Below, piece by piece: positions 17,557 to 25,409 of a DNA stretch of 64,000 nucleotides. The first letter of the stretch is position 1; the number at the start of each line of letters is the position of its first letter. This DNA is from Cyclobacteriaceae bacterium YHN15 (GTDB lineage Bacteria; Bacteroidota; Bacteroidia; Cytophagales; Cyclobacteriaceae). Position numbers and translations under genes: made by a program. Location: positions 372,001 to 436,000 of the forward strand of contig RKQB01000003.1 in assembly GCA_003797895.1 (NCBI GenBank), given 5' to 3'. The notes below the pieces were generated by a model that was not told the DNA's origin, ran no database searches, and saw nothing but the letters and a program-made list of their open reading frames with translations.

Positions 17557-17620
17557 AAATCGAAATTTTAGGCGTAATTTTTAGAATATATTCTAAATTT
17601 TCGGCGTATTCTTTCGATTT
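17557..17620. repeat. Imperfect long inverted repeat with central palindrome
   Basis: The outer arms AAATCGAAA (17557-17565) and TTTCGATTT (17612-17620) are inverted copies, and the centre TTTAGAATATATTCTAAA (17580-17597) is a perfect palindrome. The word GGCGTA also appears twice in direct orientation (17571 and 17603). It sits just before a gene remnant and may be a regulatory site or the footprint of a small mobile element. Apart from this, the 17395-17640 gap holds nothing recognised. Confidence 0.55.
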
Positions 17621-17642
17621 GGAGAACCCATGAGAAAGCTAA

Positions 17643-17864
17643 ATAGATTACCTGGAAGAAACTGATGGGATGTTATATGCCTATGAATTCAAATGGAAAG
17701 ATCAGAAAGTCAGATTTCCTGTATCTTTTCTCCCAAGCTATCCTGAGCACCAAACAGCAGTTGTCAGCAGACAAAATTTTGAATGGTTTTTGGGGCTTGA
17801 TCGCACTCAATCAACTTTACCAAAACAATCACCGGATTGGCTTCTTCCTGTGCACCTTCCATAG
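17643..17864 (+). pseudogene. C-terminal remnant of an AAA/DUF4143 ATPase
   Basis: After a stop at 17640-17642 the frame reads IDYLEETDGMLYAYEFKW, then KVRFPVSFLPSYPEH. This is the usual C-terminal end of DUF4143-type P-loop ATPases, whose nuclease-like domain carries E-I-D-Y/F and E-x-K-W motifs. No start codon, P-loop or remaining domains are found upstream, so this is a broken gene. An intact ATPase with the same overall architecture but different sequence follows at 18076. The 17865-17987 gap shows no further homology. Confidence 0.7.
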
Positions 17865-17987
17865 TTTTAATTCAAGAAATTCTTAGTGGATTCCATAGAA
17901 AGATGAAATCAAGAGGTCTTTTTCATGTCATTCATCCCTATCATCGGATTCATTTAAGTTTATTTTCCTTCATAAAAATGTAGTCAT

Positions 17988-18048
17988 TCACATTTTTTCG
18001 TTTGAAAAAGTGTAATCAATCACATTTTTTCGTTTGAAAAAGTGTAAT
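17988..18048. repeat. Two direct copies of a 29-base hairpin unit
   Basis: Two identical 29-base units (17988-18016 and 18020-18048, period 32) each contain CACATTTTTTC and GAAAAAGTGT separated by GTTT, able to form a hairpin. A partial third copy (ATGTAGTCATTCACAT) precedes them. They end 27 bases before the ATPase start and the second copy runs into TAATTTTG, which resembles the Bacteroidota -7 element. An operator or attenuator for the ATPase gene is the simplest reading. Confidence 0.7.
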
Positions 18049-18075
18049 TTTGTAATTAGCATTAATCATATTCTT

Positions 18076-19365
18076 ATGAAAAGAAAGTTAACCAAATCAC
18101 TGATCAAATGGAGAAACTCCCCAAAAAGAAAACCTTTAGTAATCCGTGGGGCAAGACAGGTAGGGAAAACCTGGTTGATGAAGTCCTTTGGTGCACAACA
18201 CTATCAACAAGTAGCCTACATTAATTTTGAAAGCAGTCAGACCATGAAGCAAGTTTTTGAACAAGATTTTGATACTGACCGCTTATTAATGGCCATTCAG
18301 ATTGAAACAGGGATTAAGATTGATCCAGGAAATACTTTAGTGATTCTGGATGAAATACAGGAATCCAAAGGAGCGCTGACCTCTTTGAAGTATTTTCAAG
18401 AAAATGCAACAGCATACCATATCATGGCAGCAGGTTCCCTATTAGGGGTAGCCTTACATGAAGGCACGTCTTTTCCGGTAGGAAAGGTGGAATTTCTGGA
18501 TTTATATCCTTTGGATTTTGAAGAATTTTTGGAGGCAAATGGAGAAGAAGCACTAAACAATCTGCTACTTTCCCAGGACTGGGACATGATCAAACCTTTC
18601 TCCCAGAAACTAAAAAGTCTGCTTAAACAATATTATTTCATCGGCGGTATGCCAGAGGTTGTTCAACTATTTTTGGAAACACAGGACTTTGAAGCAGTCA
18701 GGAGCCTTCAGGTCAGAATCTTAGATGCATATCAGCAGGATTTTTCGAAACATGCGCCATTCGAAATTGTTCCTAGAATCAGGATGGTTTGGAATGCCGT
18801 TCCTTCCCAGCTTAGTAAAGAGAACAGAAAGTTTATTTATGGCCAGATAAAAAAGGGGGCAAGGGCTAAAGATTTTGAAATGGCCTTGGCTTGGTTGATG
18901 GATTGTGGATTGGTACATCAAGTTAACCGTGTTTCAAAAGCAGCAATTCCTCTAAAAGCCTACGAGGATTTTGGTGCTTTTAAGCTTTTTCTTTTGGACA
19001 TTGGACTTATGGGGGCTATGGTTGAGATAGATACTATCACCATTTTGGAAGGGAATCAACTATTTACTGAATTTAAAGGAGCTATGACCGAACAATTTGT
19101 TCTTCAGCAACTGATAGCTTCCGGCTTAAAGCCATATTATTGGTCGGCTGATAATGCTACAGCAGAAATTGATTTTCTCATGCAACTTCAGGGAAAAATC
19201 ATCCCGATTGAAGTAAAAGCCGAGGAGAATTTAAAGGCAAAAAGTTTGAAAGTATTTGTGGAAAAGTACAAAACGGAGACAAATGTCAGAACCTCTCTAT
19301 CGGAATACAGACAAGAGGATTGGCTTGTCAATATTCCATTGTATGCGATTCATACTATTCATTGA
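18076..19365 (+). CDS. AAA-family ATPase with DUF4143 domain
   Basis: A 429-residue P-loop ATPase. IRGARQVGKTWLMKSFG near residue 22 is the Walker A motif and TLVILDEIQESKGALTSL near residue 90 the Walker B motif. The C-terminal DUF4143 domain ends with AEIDFLMQLQGKIIPIEVKAEEN, the restriction-enzyme-like E/D...E-x-K pattern. Such genes are multicopy, often horizontally moved in Bacteroidota, and their function is unknown. I chose ATG 18076 because the family starts with MKRKL just before the motif; an upstream ATG at 18034 would lie inside the hairpin repeats. A remnant of a second such gene lies directly upstream. Confidence 0.88.
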   Translation: MKRKLTKSLIKWRNSPKRKPLVIRGARQVGKTWLMKSFGAQHYQQVAYINFESSQTMKQVFEQDFDTDRLLMAIQIETGIKIDPGNTLVILDEIQESKGALTSLKYFQENATAYHIMAAGSLLGVALHEGTSFPVGKVEFLDLYPLDFEEFLEANGEEALNNLLLSQDWDMIKPFSQKLKSLLKQYYFIGGMPEVVQLFLETQDFEAVRSLQVRILDAYQQDFSKHAPFEIVPRIRMVWNAVPSQLSKENRKFIYGQIKKGARAKDFEMALAWLMDCGLVHQVNRVSKAAIPLKAYEDFGAFKLFLLDIGLMGAMVEIDTITILEGNQLFTEFKGAMTEQFVLQQLIASGLKPYYWSADNATAEIDFLMQLQGKIIPIEVKAEENLKAKSLKVFVEKYKTETNVRTSLSEYRQEDWLVNIPLYAIHTIH

Positions 19366-19648
19366 TAGCGTTAATTTTCCTACTTGGCAGATTTAATTAA
19401 TGATTTAACCTTATCCTCAAAAATCCCAACTTTCCTTCCATATCCTGATAAAGGCAAAGTTGACCATCTACCCAAAAAATGCAATGTGGCTTTCTCCAAA
19501 TCTCAGAGAGGAACGAAAAAATCAACCATCTTTTTGCATAAATTACCCCAACTCTTAAAAACCCGATACCACAGGATGTCTCAATCATTACTTTTTAGGA
19601 TATTTAAAATCCGATCCAAGAGAATTTCTCTTTAAAAAAATGCTAATG

Positions 19649-19772
19649 GATATTTATCGATATTAATGGATATTTTTAGATATTGATTCATACAGCCAAT
19701 ATTTAAGAATAAATTTTGCGTTTTGAGGGAAGCCAATATCAATAAATATCTCAATATCAATAAATATCGAGT
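19649..19772. repeat. Inverted arrays of ten-base GATATTnnnn units
   Basis: Four consecutive ten-base units starting GATATT occupy 19649-19688; on the other strand similar units with spacing 10, 8 and 10 occupy about 19732-19772, ending just before lutA. The same ten-base unit recurs at 63019-63128. The unit length is close to one DNA turn. The rest of the 19366-19779 gap has no convincing gene; short open frames there lack any family pattern. Confidence 0.75.
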
Positions 19773-19779
19773 CAATAAA

Positions 19780-20535
19780 ATGATTAATAAAAAAAACATC
19801 GGTCTTTTCATCCCCTGCTACGTCGATCAGTTCTATCCTAACGTTGGCATTGCCACTCTGGAGCTATTGGAGAAACTGGGATGCCAGGTTAGCTACCCCC
19901 TTGGACAGACCTGCTGTGGGCAGCCCATGGCCAATGCGGGTTATGAAAGGGATACCATCGGCACCACCAAACACTTTTTAAATACTTTCAAGGACTTTGA
20001 TTATATCGTTGCCCCATCAGGATCCTGTGTACTGCATGTCAAAGAACATTCCCCAACCGTTCCCGGTTTAGAATCAGAACAGTACGCTACACAACACAAA
20101 ATCTACGAGTTGACGGAATTCATTACAGATATTTTAGAAATTGATTCCATACAGGGAAGCTATCCCCACAAAGTAGGCTACCATGCTTCCTGTCATGGAC
20201 AGCGGGGACTCAGACTGGCATCTGCCAGTGAACTGCATGAGACGCCGTTCAATAAGGCCCGACAACTCTTACAACAGCTTGATGGATTGGAATGGATTGA
20301 ATTGGCCAGAAAAGATGAATGCTGTGGCTTCGGGGGAACTTTTGCGGTCACAGAGGAAGCCTTGTCCGTACAAATGGGAAAAGACCGCCTGGAAGACCAT
20401 CTGAGCCATGATGTGGAAATCATTACCGGAGGCGATATGTCCTGTATCATGCACCTGGAGGGTATCGCCAGGCGTAATAAAACCCCTCTTCAATTCAAGC
20501 ACATTGCTGAAATCCTAAACGAAGCCATCTCATGA
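19780..20535 (+). CDS. lutA: Lactate utilization protein LutA (Fe-S oxidoreductase)
   Basis: A 251-residue protein of the LutA/LldE (YkgE) type with two cysteine-rich CCG domains: TCCGQP near residue 48 after FIPCYVDQFYP, and HASCHGQRGLR near residue 145 with KDECCGFGGTF near residue 184. These bind an iron-sulfur cluster and act in oxidation of L-lactate to pyruvate with LutB and LutC. I chose ATG 19780, which gives the family start IGLFIPCYVDQF; upstream codons lie in the GATATT repeat array. Its stop overlaps the lutB start (ATGA). Confidence 0.93.
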   Translation: MINKKNIGLFIPCYVDQFYPNVGIATLELLEKLGCQVSYPLGQTCCGQPMANAGYERDTIGTTKHFLNTFKDFDYIVAPSGSCVLHVKEHSPTVPGLESEQYATQHKIYELTEFITDILEIDSIQGSYPHKVGYHASCHGQRGLRLASASELHETPFNKARQLLQQLDGLEWIELARKDECCGFGGTFAVTEEALSVQMGKDRLEDHLSHDVEIITGGDMSCIMHLEGIARRNKTPLQFKHIAEILNEAIS

Positions 20536-21890
20536 ACCATCCTACCAAAGCAGAGGAATTTTTATCAGACGGCGCCAATGCCAAATGGCATGATGAGACG
20601 CTATGGTTTGTAAGGGACAAGCGGGATAGCAGCAGCAAAACCGTTCCTGAATGGGAGGAGCTTCGGGACCTAGCCTCCCGGATAAAAGACAATGTTTTGG
20701 ACTACCTGGAAACATATCTCCTGGAATTTGAAAAAAACGCCAAAGCAAATAATATCCGGGTACATTGGGCAAAAAATGCCGAAGAACATAACCAAATCGT
20801 GCTGGGCATATTAAATAAACACCAATGTAAGGCCATAGTCAAAAGCAAATCCATACTCACAGAAGAATGCCATTTAAATCCTTTTTTGGAAAAGCATGGT
20901 ATTGAGGTGGTGGATACGGATCTGGGCGAAAGAATTGTCCAGTTTCTGAACCAACCTCCTAGTCATATTGTGATGCCTGCCATTCACCTGAAAAAAATGG
21001 CTATCTCGGATATTTTCCATGAAAAACTCCAGACTGAAAAAGGCAATGATGATCCCTATTACCTGACACAGGCTGCAAGGAATCACCTGAGGGAAAAGTT
21101 TCTGGCTGCCAAAGTGGCCATCACCGGAGTGAATTTCGGAGTGGCCGAAACAGGGGAATTTGTAGTATGTACCAATGAAGGCAATGCCGATATGGGAGTA
21201 CATCTGGCCGATGTCCATATTGCCTCTATGGGCATTGAAAAGATAATCCCAAAAAGGGAACATTTAGGTGTATTCCTCCGATTGCTGGCACGCTCTGCCA
21301 CGGGTCAATCCATTACCAATTACAATTCCCATTTCAGGAGTCCCGATACCGGTAAAGAGATACATATCGTTTTGGTGGATAATGGCCGTACCGAACAATT
21401 GGCAAGGGAGAAATTCAGAAATTCATTGAAATGTATCCGTTGTGGGGCCTGTATGAACACTTGCCCCATTTATAGAAGAAGCGGTGGTTTCAGCTACGGC
21501 AGTACGGTTCCCGGCCCTATAGGATCCATTCTTTCTCCTGGATTGGATCTGCAGAAACACAGTTCCCTGCCCTTTGCCTCCACACTCTGCGGATCCTGCT
21601 CTGATGTTTGCCCGGTCAAGATCAATATCCATGAACAGCTTTATGAATGGAGACAGGAAATCACCAAAGCACAGGCGGCCAATGCCAAGAGCATTTCCAT
21701 GAAAATCGCCAACGGTATTTTTGCCGTTCCCTTTGCTTACAAAATCAGCGCGGGCATGATGAGGGGAGCTCTTAAATTTTTACCCGACAGTATTACCTAT
21801 TCCGGTCTGAATACCTGGGGAAAACAAAGGGATCTGCCTGAGTTGCCTAAAGAAACATTCAAACAATGGTACAAAAAAAACAGATCATGA
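20532..21890 (+). CDS. lutB: Lactate utilization protein LutB (iron-sulfur subunit)
   Basis: A 452-residue protein of the LutB/LldF (YkgF) family. Two ferredoxin-type [4Fe-4S] motifs are present: CIRCGACMNTCP from residue 301 and CGSCSDVCPVK from residue 353. The N-terminal two thirds form the LutB domain, including ITGVNFGVAETGEFVV near residue 197. It passes electrons from lactate oxidation towards quinones. Both its start (with lutA) and its stop (with lutC) overlap neighbours as ATGA, so the three are one tightly coupled operon. Confidence 0.94.
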   Translation: MNHPTKAEEFLSDGANAKWHDETLWFVRDKRDSSSKTVPEWEELRDLASRIKDNVLDYLETYLLEFEKNAKANNIRVHWAKNAEEHNQIVLGILNKHQCKAIVKSKSILTEECHLNPFLEKHGIEVVDTDLGERIVQFLNQPPSHIVMPAIHLKKMAISDIFHEKLQTEKGNDDPYYLTQAARNHLREKFLAAKVAITGVNFGVAETGEFVVCTNEGNADMGVHLADVHIASMGIEKIIPKREHLGVFLRLLARSATGQSITNYNSHFRSPDTGKEIHIVLVDNGRTEQLAREKFRNSLKCIRCGACMNTCPIYRRSGGFSYGSTVPGPIGSILSPGLDLQKHSSLPFASTLCGSCSDVCPVKINIHEQLYEWRQEITKAQAANAKSISMKIANGIFAVPFAYKISAGMMRGALKFLPDSITYSGLNTWGKQRDLPELPKETFKQWYKKNRS

Positions 21891-22447
21891 GCAGTAGGGA
21901 TTATATATTGTCCAAAATCAGGAATACACCAAGGGATAAACGACCCTTACCTGAAATCCCTGATTTCAAGGTGGATGGAGAGCTGATGGATAGATTCAAA
22001 CGCTCCCTTTTAATGAATAAAGGGGAAATCGTTGATGCAAAGCAATTAGAGGAGTTTATTGATTCCCATCAATTTAAAAAGGTTCTTTCCCTATCGGAAG
22101 AATTCAGGTCATTTTCCAACCTGGATATTCCTGATGACGCACACCAATTGGCTGATATGGATGTGGCCATCATAAGTGGACAGTTTGGCGTAGCTGAAAA
22201 TGCAGCCATCTGGTTGGAAGAAAGGGATATGGGACTTCGTGCCCTGCCATTTATAACTGAGCATTTGGTCATTGTCCTTGAAAAAGACCAATTGGTCAGC
22301 AATATGCATGAGGCATATGAAAGGATTGGAAAAGGGGCTTCAGGCTTTGGACTTTTTATAGCTGGCCCTTCCAAAACAGCAGATATTGAGCAGTCGCTGG
22401 TCATCGGTGCCCATGGAGCCAAGAGTTTAAGGGTGGTTTTGGTTTAG
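21887..22447 (+). CDS. lutC: Lactate utilization protein LutC
   Basis: A 186-residue LutC/LldG (YkgG) domain protein, third component of the L-lactate oxidation complex. It has the family features of a short N-terminal helix (SSRDYILSKIRN), IISGQFGVAENAAIWLEE near residue 95 and the C-terminal FIAGPSKTADIEQSLVIGAHGA. I chose ATG 21887, overlapping the lutB stop. With the short-chain dehydrogenase half of RhaD making L-lactate from lactaldehyde, this operon completes rhamnose breakdown to pyruvate. Confidence 0.93.
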   Translation: MSSRDYILSKIRNTPRDKRPLPEIPDFKVDGELMDRFKRSLLMNKGEIVDAKQLEEFIDSHQFKKVLSLSEEFRSFSNLDIPDDAHQLADMDVAIISGQFGVAENAAIWLEERDMGLRALPFITEHLVIVLEKDQLVSNMHEAYERIGKGASGFGLFIAGPSKTADIEQSLVIGAHGAKSLRVVLV

Positions 22448-22482
22448 AAACAAGAAGCAAGATTCAAGAAACAAGACACTTT
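22448..22482. repeat. Degenerate low-complexity intergenic repeat
   Basis: Purine-rich words AACAAGAAGCAAGATTC and AAGAAACAAGACAC follow lutC directly. The reverse complement type recurs at 26285-26325. The rest of the gap to 22664 holds nothing recognisable. Confidence 0.35.
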
Positions 22483-22664
22483 GGTTCAATACTCACTGGT
22501 TCAAATCGCCTCGGCGAATGGACCATTTCAACGCAGTCTTTTTAATGCCAACTTTTTGTGTTAAACTACTTATCTTTCTCACTTAAAAGCCTCATTCCAA
22601 TTTTAGCATCAAAATCCAAAATCCTTAATTTTCTCTATCTTATTACTATTAAAAAAATCAAATC

Positions 22665-22868
22665 ATGAGAGAGGTTACCATAAAAATACCGGAAGAAAAA
22701 TTCGAATTCTATATGGAACTGTTTGGGCAGCTGGGTCTTGAAACCGAATTTGAGCATGAAATCCCCGAGGAGCATAAAGAAATTGTTAGAGAAAGGATCA
22801 AGAATTCCAAATCTGAGGATTTAATCCCATGGGAAGAAGAAAGAAAGATGTTGAAATTCAAAAAATAG
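22665..22868 (+). CDS. Putative antitoxin of a RelE/ParE-type module
   Basis: A 67-residue acidic protein (MREVTIKIPEEKFEFYM, later IPEEHKEIVRERIKNS). It has the size, charge and position of an antitoxin: a truncated RelE/ParE-type toxin frame begins three bases after its stop. The N-terminal beta strand and helix resemble the short DNA-binding or oligomerising part of such antitoxins, but no classical ribbon-helix-helix signature is clear. Because the toxin is truncated, this is an orphan or decaying antitoxin. Confidence 0.65.
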   Translation: MREVTIKIPEEKFEFYMELFGQLGLETEFEHEIPEEHKEIVRERIKNSKSEDLIPWEEERKMLKFKK

Positions 22869-22871
22869 TAA

Positions 22872-22985
22872 ATGGAGAAATTTCAGCTTCAAATTCAAAC
22901 TCCTTCTCTCGATGATATCCAAGCGGCTATTGAGTATTATGATTCCCAAAGAATAGGATTGGGGGAAGAATTTGAAAGTGAGTAA
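22872..22985 (+). pseudogene. Truncated RelE/ParE-type toxin
   Basis: A 37-residue frame reading MEKFQLQIQTPSLDDIQ and then AAIEYYDSQRIGLGEEF before a stop. This is the N-terminal pattern of RelE/ParE plasmid-stabilisation toxins (ALxDIxEAIxYYxxQxxGLGxxF), which normally run to about 95-100 residues. The catalytic C-terminal strands are missing; the stop is followed four bases later by the end of the convergent sugar porter gene, so a deletion joined the two. Confidence 0.75.
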
Positions 22986-22989
22986 ACTA

Positions 22990-24390
22990 TCACCCTAATT
23001 CCCTTTCTATCTGCTCCAATGATTTACCTTTTGTCTCTGGCAGGACCAGATACAAAACAACAAATCCAAAAGCGCAGATTATACCGTAAAGCCAAAAGTT
23101 ATTGGCCCATCCCAGGCTCTCCTTTATAGTGGGAAAAGTATAGGTTAAAGTGAAATTACCCACCCAATGGGCCAAAGCGGCAATGGACATGGCTGCCCCT
23201 CTGATCCTTGTCGGGAAAATTTCGGATAACACCACCCATAAAAGAGGGGCAAGGGTAAAGGAATAAAACATCACATTGGCCAAAACCAAAAACACCACTA
23301 CCCATCCCCCTTGATCAACATAAAAAGAATAACCGATCAAAAGGTACAAAAATGCCATAGCAGAGGTACCGGTCAGGAGCAGCTTTTTTCTGCCGAATTT
23401 ATCAACCGTAAATAAGGTGATAAATACAGATAGCACCATCACGGATCCGATCACCACTATGTTGAGCATCATCTGCTTGAGGGTATATCCGGCTGCCTGG
23501 AAAATGTCTGCCGCATAGTAGATGATCACATTTACTCCGCTCCATTGTTGCAAAAATGACAAGAAAACACCAATAGCCAGAAATTTCACCACACGGCTAT
23601 TCATTAATTCTTTAAAGTTTACCCTCGCCAAATCCTCCTTCCGTAAAGTGGTTTTTATCTCTGAGACAGATAGATTTTCATAAAATTCTCCTCCTATTCT
23701 TTGCAAAATTTTTCTTGCTTTGAACTCCTCATTGTTTTTGATAAGCCATCGGGCACTTTCCGGTACGAAAAACATGAGAATAAAAAACAGCATGGCCGGA
23801 ACCACTTCTACTCCAAACATCCATCGCCAGCCATATTTCCCATTCCAACTGTCGGCAATCTGGTCAAAAGTGGCCTCATCAGGCATTGCTGTATCCAGTA
23901 AGGAAATCTGCCAATTGACGACTTGGGCCAACAATACCCCGATCATGATCAACAATTGGTTAATCGTGACAAACATACCTCGTTTCTCAGGTGGGGCTAT
24001 CTCAGCGATATATAAAGGGGAAAGATTCAGCGCGATTCCCATAGCCACACCGCCTGCTATCCTATAAAAATTAAACCACCAAAATGTATCAGAAAGGGCA
24101 GTTCCTATAGCAGATAGTGAAAAAAGAAATCCAGAAAATATCAATAAGCGTTTACGTCCCAATTGATCACTTAGGATGATACAGAGAATGGCACCTAACA
24201 TACAACCTACCAAAGCAGAACTGGTTCCCCAGCCCTGGTCAGTAGGGGAGGTGATATCGAAAAAAGGTTCATAAAATGGCTTTGCTCCACCAATCACCAC
24301 CCAATCATACCCAAATAGAAACCCTCCCAGGGCAGCAGTCATGCTGATCAGCCAAATATATTTCTGGTTGTATTTTATCGATTGATCCAT
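22990..24390 (-). CDS. Sugar porter family MFS transporter, probably for L-rhamnose
   Basis: A 466-residue membrane protein with twelve predicted helices. Sugar-porter signatures are present: GGFLFGYDWVVIGGA in helix 1, SDQLGRKRLL in loop 2-3, PLYIAEIAPPEKRG after helix 4, FVPESARWLI at the end of helix 6, QQWSGVNVIIYYA in helix 7, DKFGRKKLL in loop 8-9 and LPETKGKSLEQIE at the C-terminus. It is divergent from rhamnose mutarotase (110 bases apart), so rhamnose/proton symport is likely. I chose ATG 24390; 24408 is an alternative. TTG-N20-TAACTTTT on the minus strand near 24430-24460 is a weak promoter candidate. Confidence 0.87.
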   Translation of the reverse strand: MDQSIKYNQKYIWLISMTAALGGFLFGYDWVVIGGAKPFYEPFFDITSPTDQGWGTSSALVGCMLGAILCIILSDQLGRKRLLIFSGFLFSLSAIGTALSDTFWWFNFYRIAGGVAMGIALNLSPLYIAEIAPPEKRGMFVTINQLLIMIGVLLAQVVNWQISLLDTAMPDEATFDQIADSWNGKYGWRWMFGVEVVPAMLFFILMFFVPESARWLIKNNEEFKARKILQRIGGEFYENLSVSEIKTTLRKEDLARVNFKELMNSRVVKFLAIGVFLSFLQQWSGVNVIIYYAADIFQAAGYTLKQMMLNIVVIGSVMVLSVFITLFTVDKFGRKKLLLTGTSAMAFLYLLIGYSFYVDQGGWVVVFLVLANVMFYSFTLAPLLWVVLSEIFPTRIRGAAMSIAALAHWVGNFTLTYTFPTIKESLGWANNFWLYGIICAFGFVVLYLVLPETKGKSLEQIERELG

Positions 24391-24499
24391 TTTCCTTTTC
24401 TGTTCCAAAACAAAAATCCATAAAAGTTAATCAAAGCAACCCAATTCACCAATAATGCTTATTTTAGACTAAGTATCTTCAGGAATAATAAAAAATTAC

Positions 24500-24814
24500 A
24501 TGAAAACTTTTGCATTTAGAATGAAGCTCTATCCAGGACAGGAAGCAGAATACAAACGAAGGCATGATAAAATCTGGCCTGAACTTAAAAAACTTCTCCT
24601 CGATGCAGGAATCAAGGAATACCACATCTTTTTAGATAAAGAAACCTATACCCTTTTTGCTTTTCAAAAAATATCGGGTGAGAACAATTCACAGGATTTG
24701 GGAAAACATCCTGTGGTACAGAAATGGTGGGCCCATATGGCAGATATCATGGAAACCAACCCGGACAATTCTCCTGTAAGTATAGCACTTGAAGAAGTCT
24801 TTTGCCTGGAGTGA
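24500..24814 (+). CDS. rhaM: L-rhamnose mutarotase
   Basis: A 104-residue protein of the RhaM (YiiL) family. It opens MKTFAFRMKLYPGQEAEY and has the conserved H22 in RRHDKIWPEL, equivalent to the catalytic histidine of the E. coli enzyme, then YHIFLD and the C-terminal pattern PVVQKWWAHMADIM. It interconverts alpha and beta anomers of L-rhamnose so that the isomerase receives its preferred form. It is divergent from the sugar porter. The 24815-25018 gap shows no gene or terminator. Confidence 0.95.
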   Translation: MKTFAFRMKLYPGQEAEYKRRHDKIWPELKKLLLDAGIKEYHIFLDKETYTLFAFQKISGENNSQDLGKHPVVQKWWAHMADIMETNPDNSPVSIALEEVFCLE

Positions 24815-25018
24815 TTTTCTAAAAATCAATAGTCTCCTTTATTGGAGTTGGGGAACTTAGTTTGAATTTGATCATTGATATTTTCTTGTTGGTTTGCCAA
24901 GTGAAAAAACCACTTCCAAAAAAACAGCCTTTTTGAAAGAAAATTCCCAAAGCAAAATCAGCGCCCTTGTCAATCCCCCAAGAATTTGATACATTCAAAC
25001 TATTATCTTATTCAGCCT

Positions 25019-25390
25019 ATGAAAACTTTCACAAAATACTTCTTCAGCATTTGGATTGTGGTATTCTTGCTGTTTGCATACTGGCAGATCAATGATCCCG
25101 ACCCTGAAATTTGGGTTTCTATATATATCATTGCTGCCTTGTTTTCCGGAATGGCAGTCAAAGGAAAGCATCCACTGATCCCATTGTCCATTTCAATCAT
25201 TGCCTGTCTGATCGGGGCCATCTATTTCTTCCCTGAATCTGTATGGGAATGGATTGGATTCGAACTTGAAAACAAGGACCTCACGATGAAAACAAAAGAA
25301 TCAGAAGAAGCCAGGGAAACTTTTGGTCTGCTAATTGTAGCTATCATTCTATCAGTATCAGCCTATGTTGGTTGGAAAAAGAAAAATTAA
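25019..25390 (+). CDS. Transmembrane 220 family protein
   Basis: A 123-residue membrane protein with four predicted helices (about residues 7-22, 29-43, 50-68 and 97-116). The FAYWQINDPDPEIWVSIY segment is the hallmark N-D-P-D-P motif of the TMEM220 family, found from bacteria to vertebrates with unknown function. I chose ATG 25019. The gene ends 19 bases before the NIPSNAP gene, so the two are likely cotranscribed. Confidence 0.88.
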   Translation: MKTFTKYFFSIWIVVFLLFAYWQINDPDPEIWVSIYIIAALFSGMAVKGKHPLIPLSISIIACLIGAIYFFPESVWEWIGFELENKDLTMKTKESEEARETFGLLIVAIILSVSAYVGWKKKN

Positions 25391-25409
25391 CCTTTCATTT
25401 GATTACACC

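Noticed and set aside
17988..18048. Possible CRISPR-like repeats.
   Set aside because: Only two copies with three-base spacing and no spacers or cas genes.
19384..19635. An 83-codon plus-strand frame and an opposing 63-codon frame.
   Set aside because: Neither has a recognisable motif, signal or sensible composition; likely non-coding.
22498..22530. GGTTCAAATCGCC looks like a tRNA T-arm.
   Set aside because: No pairing five-base stem around the loop, no anticodon or acceptor stem upstream; not a tRNA.
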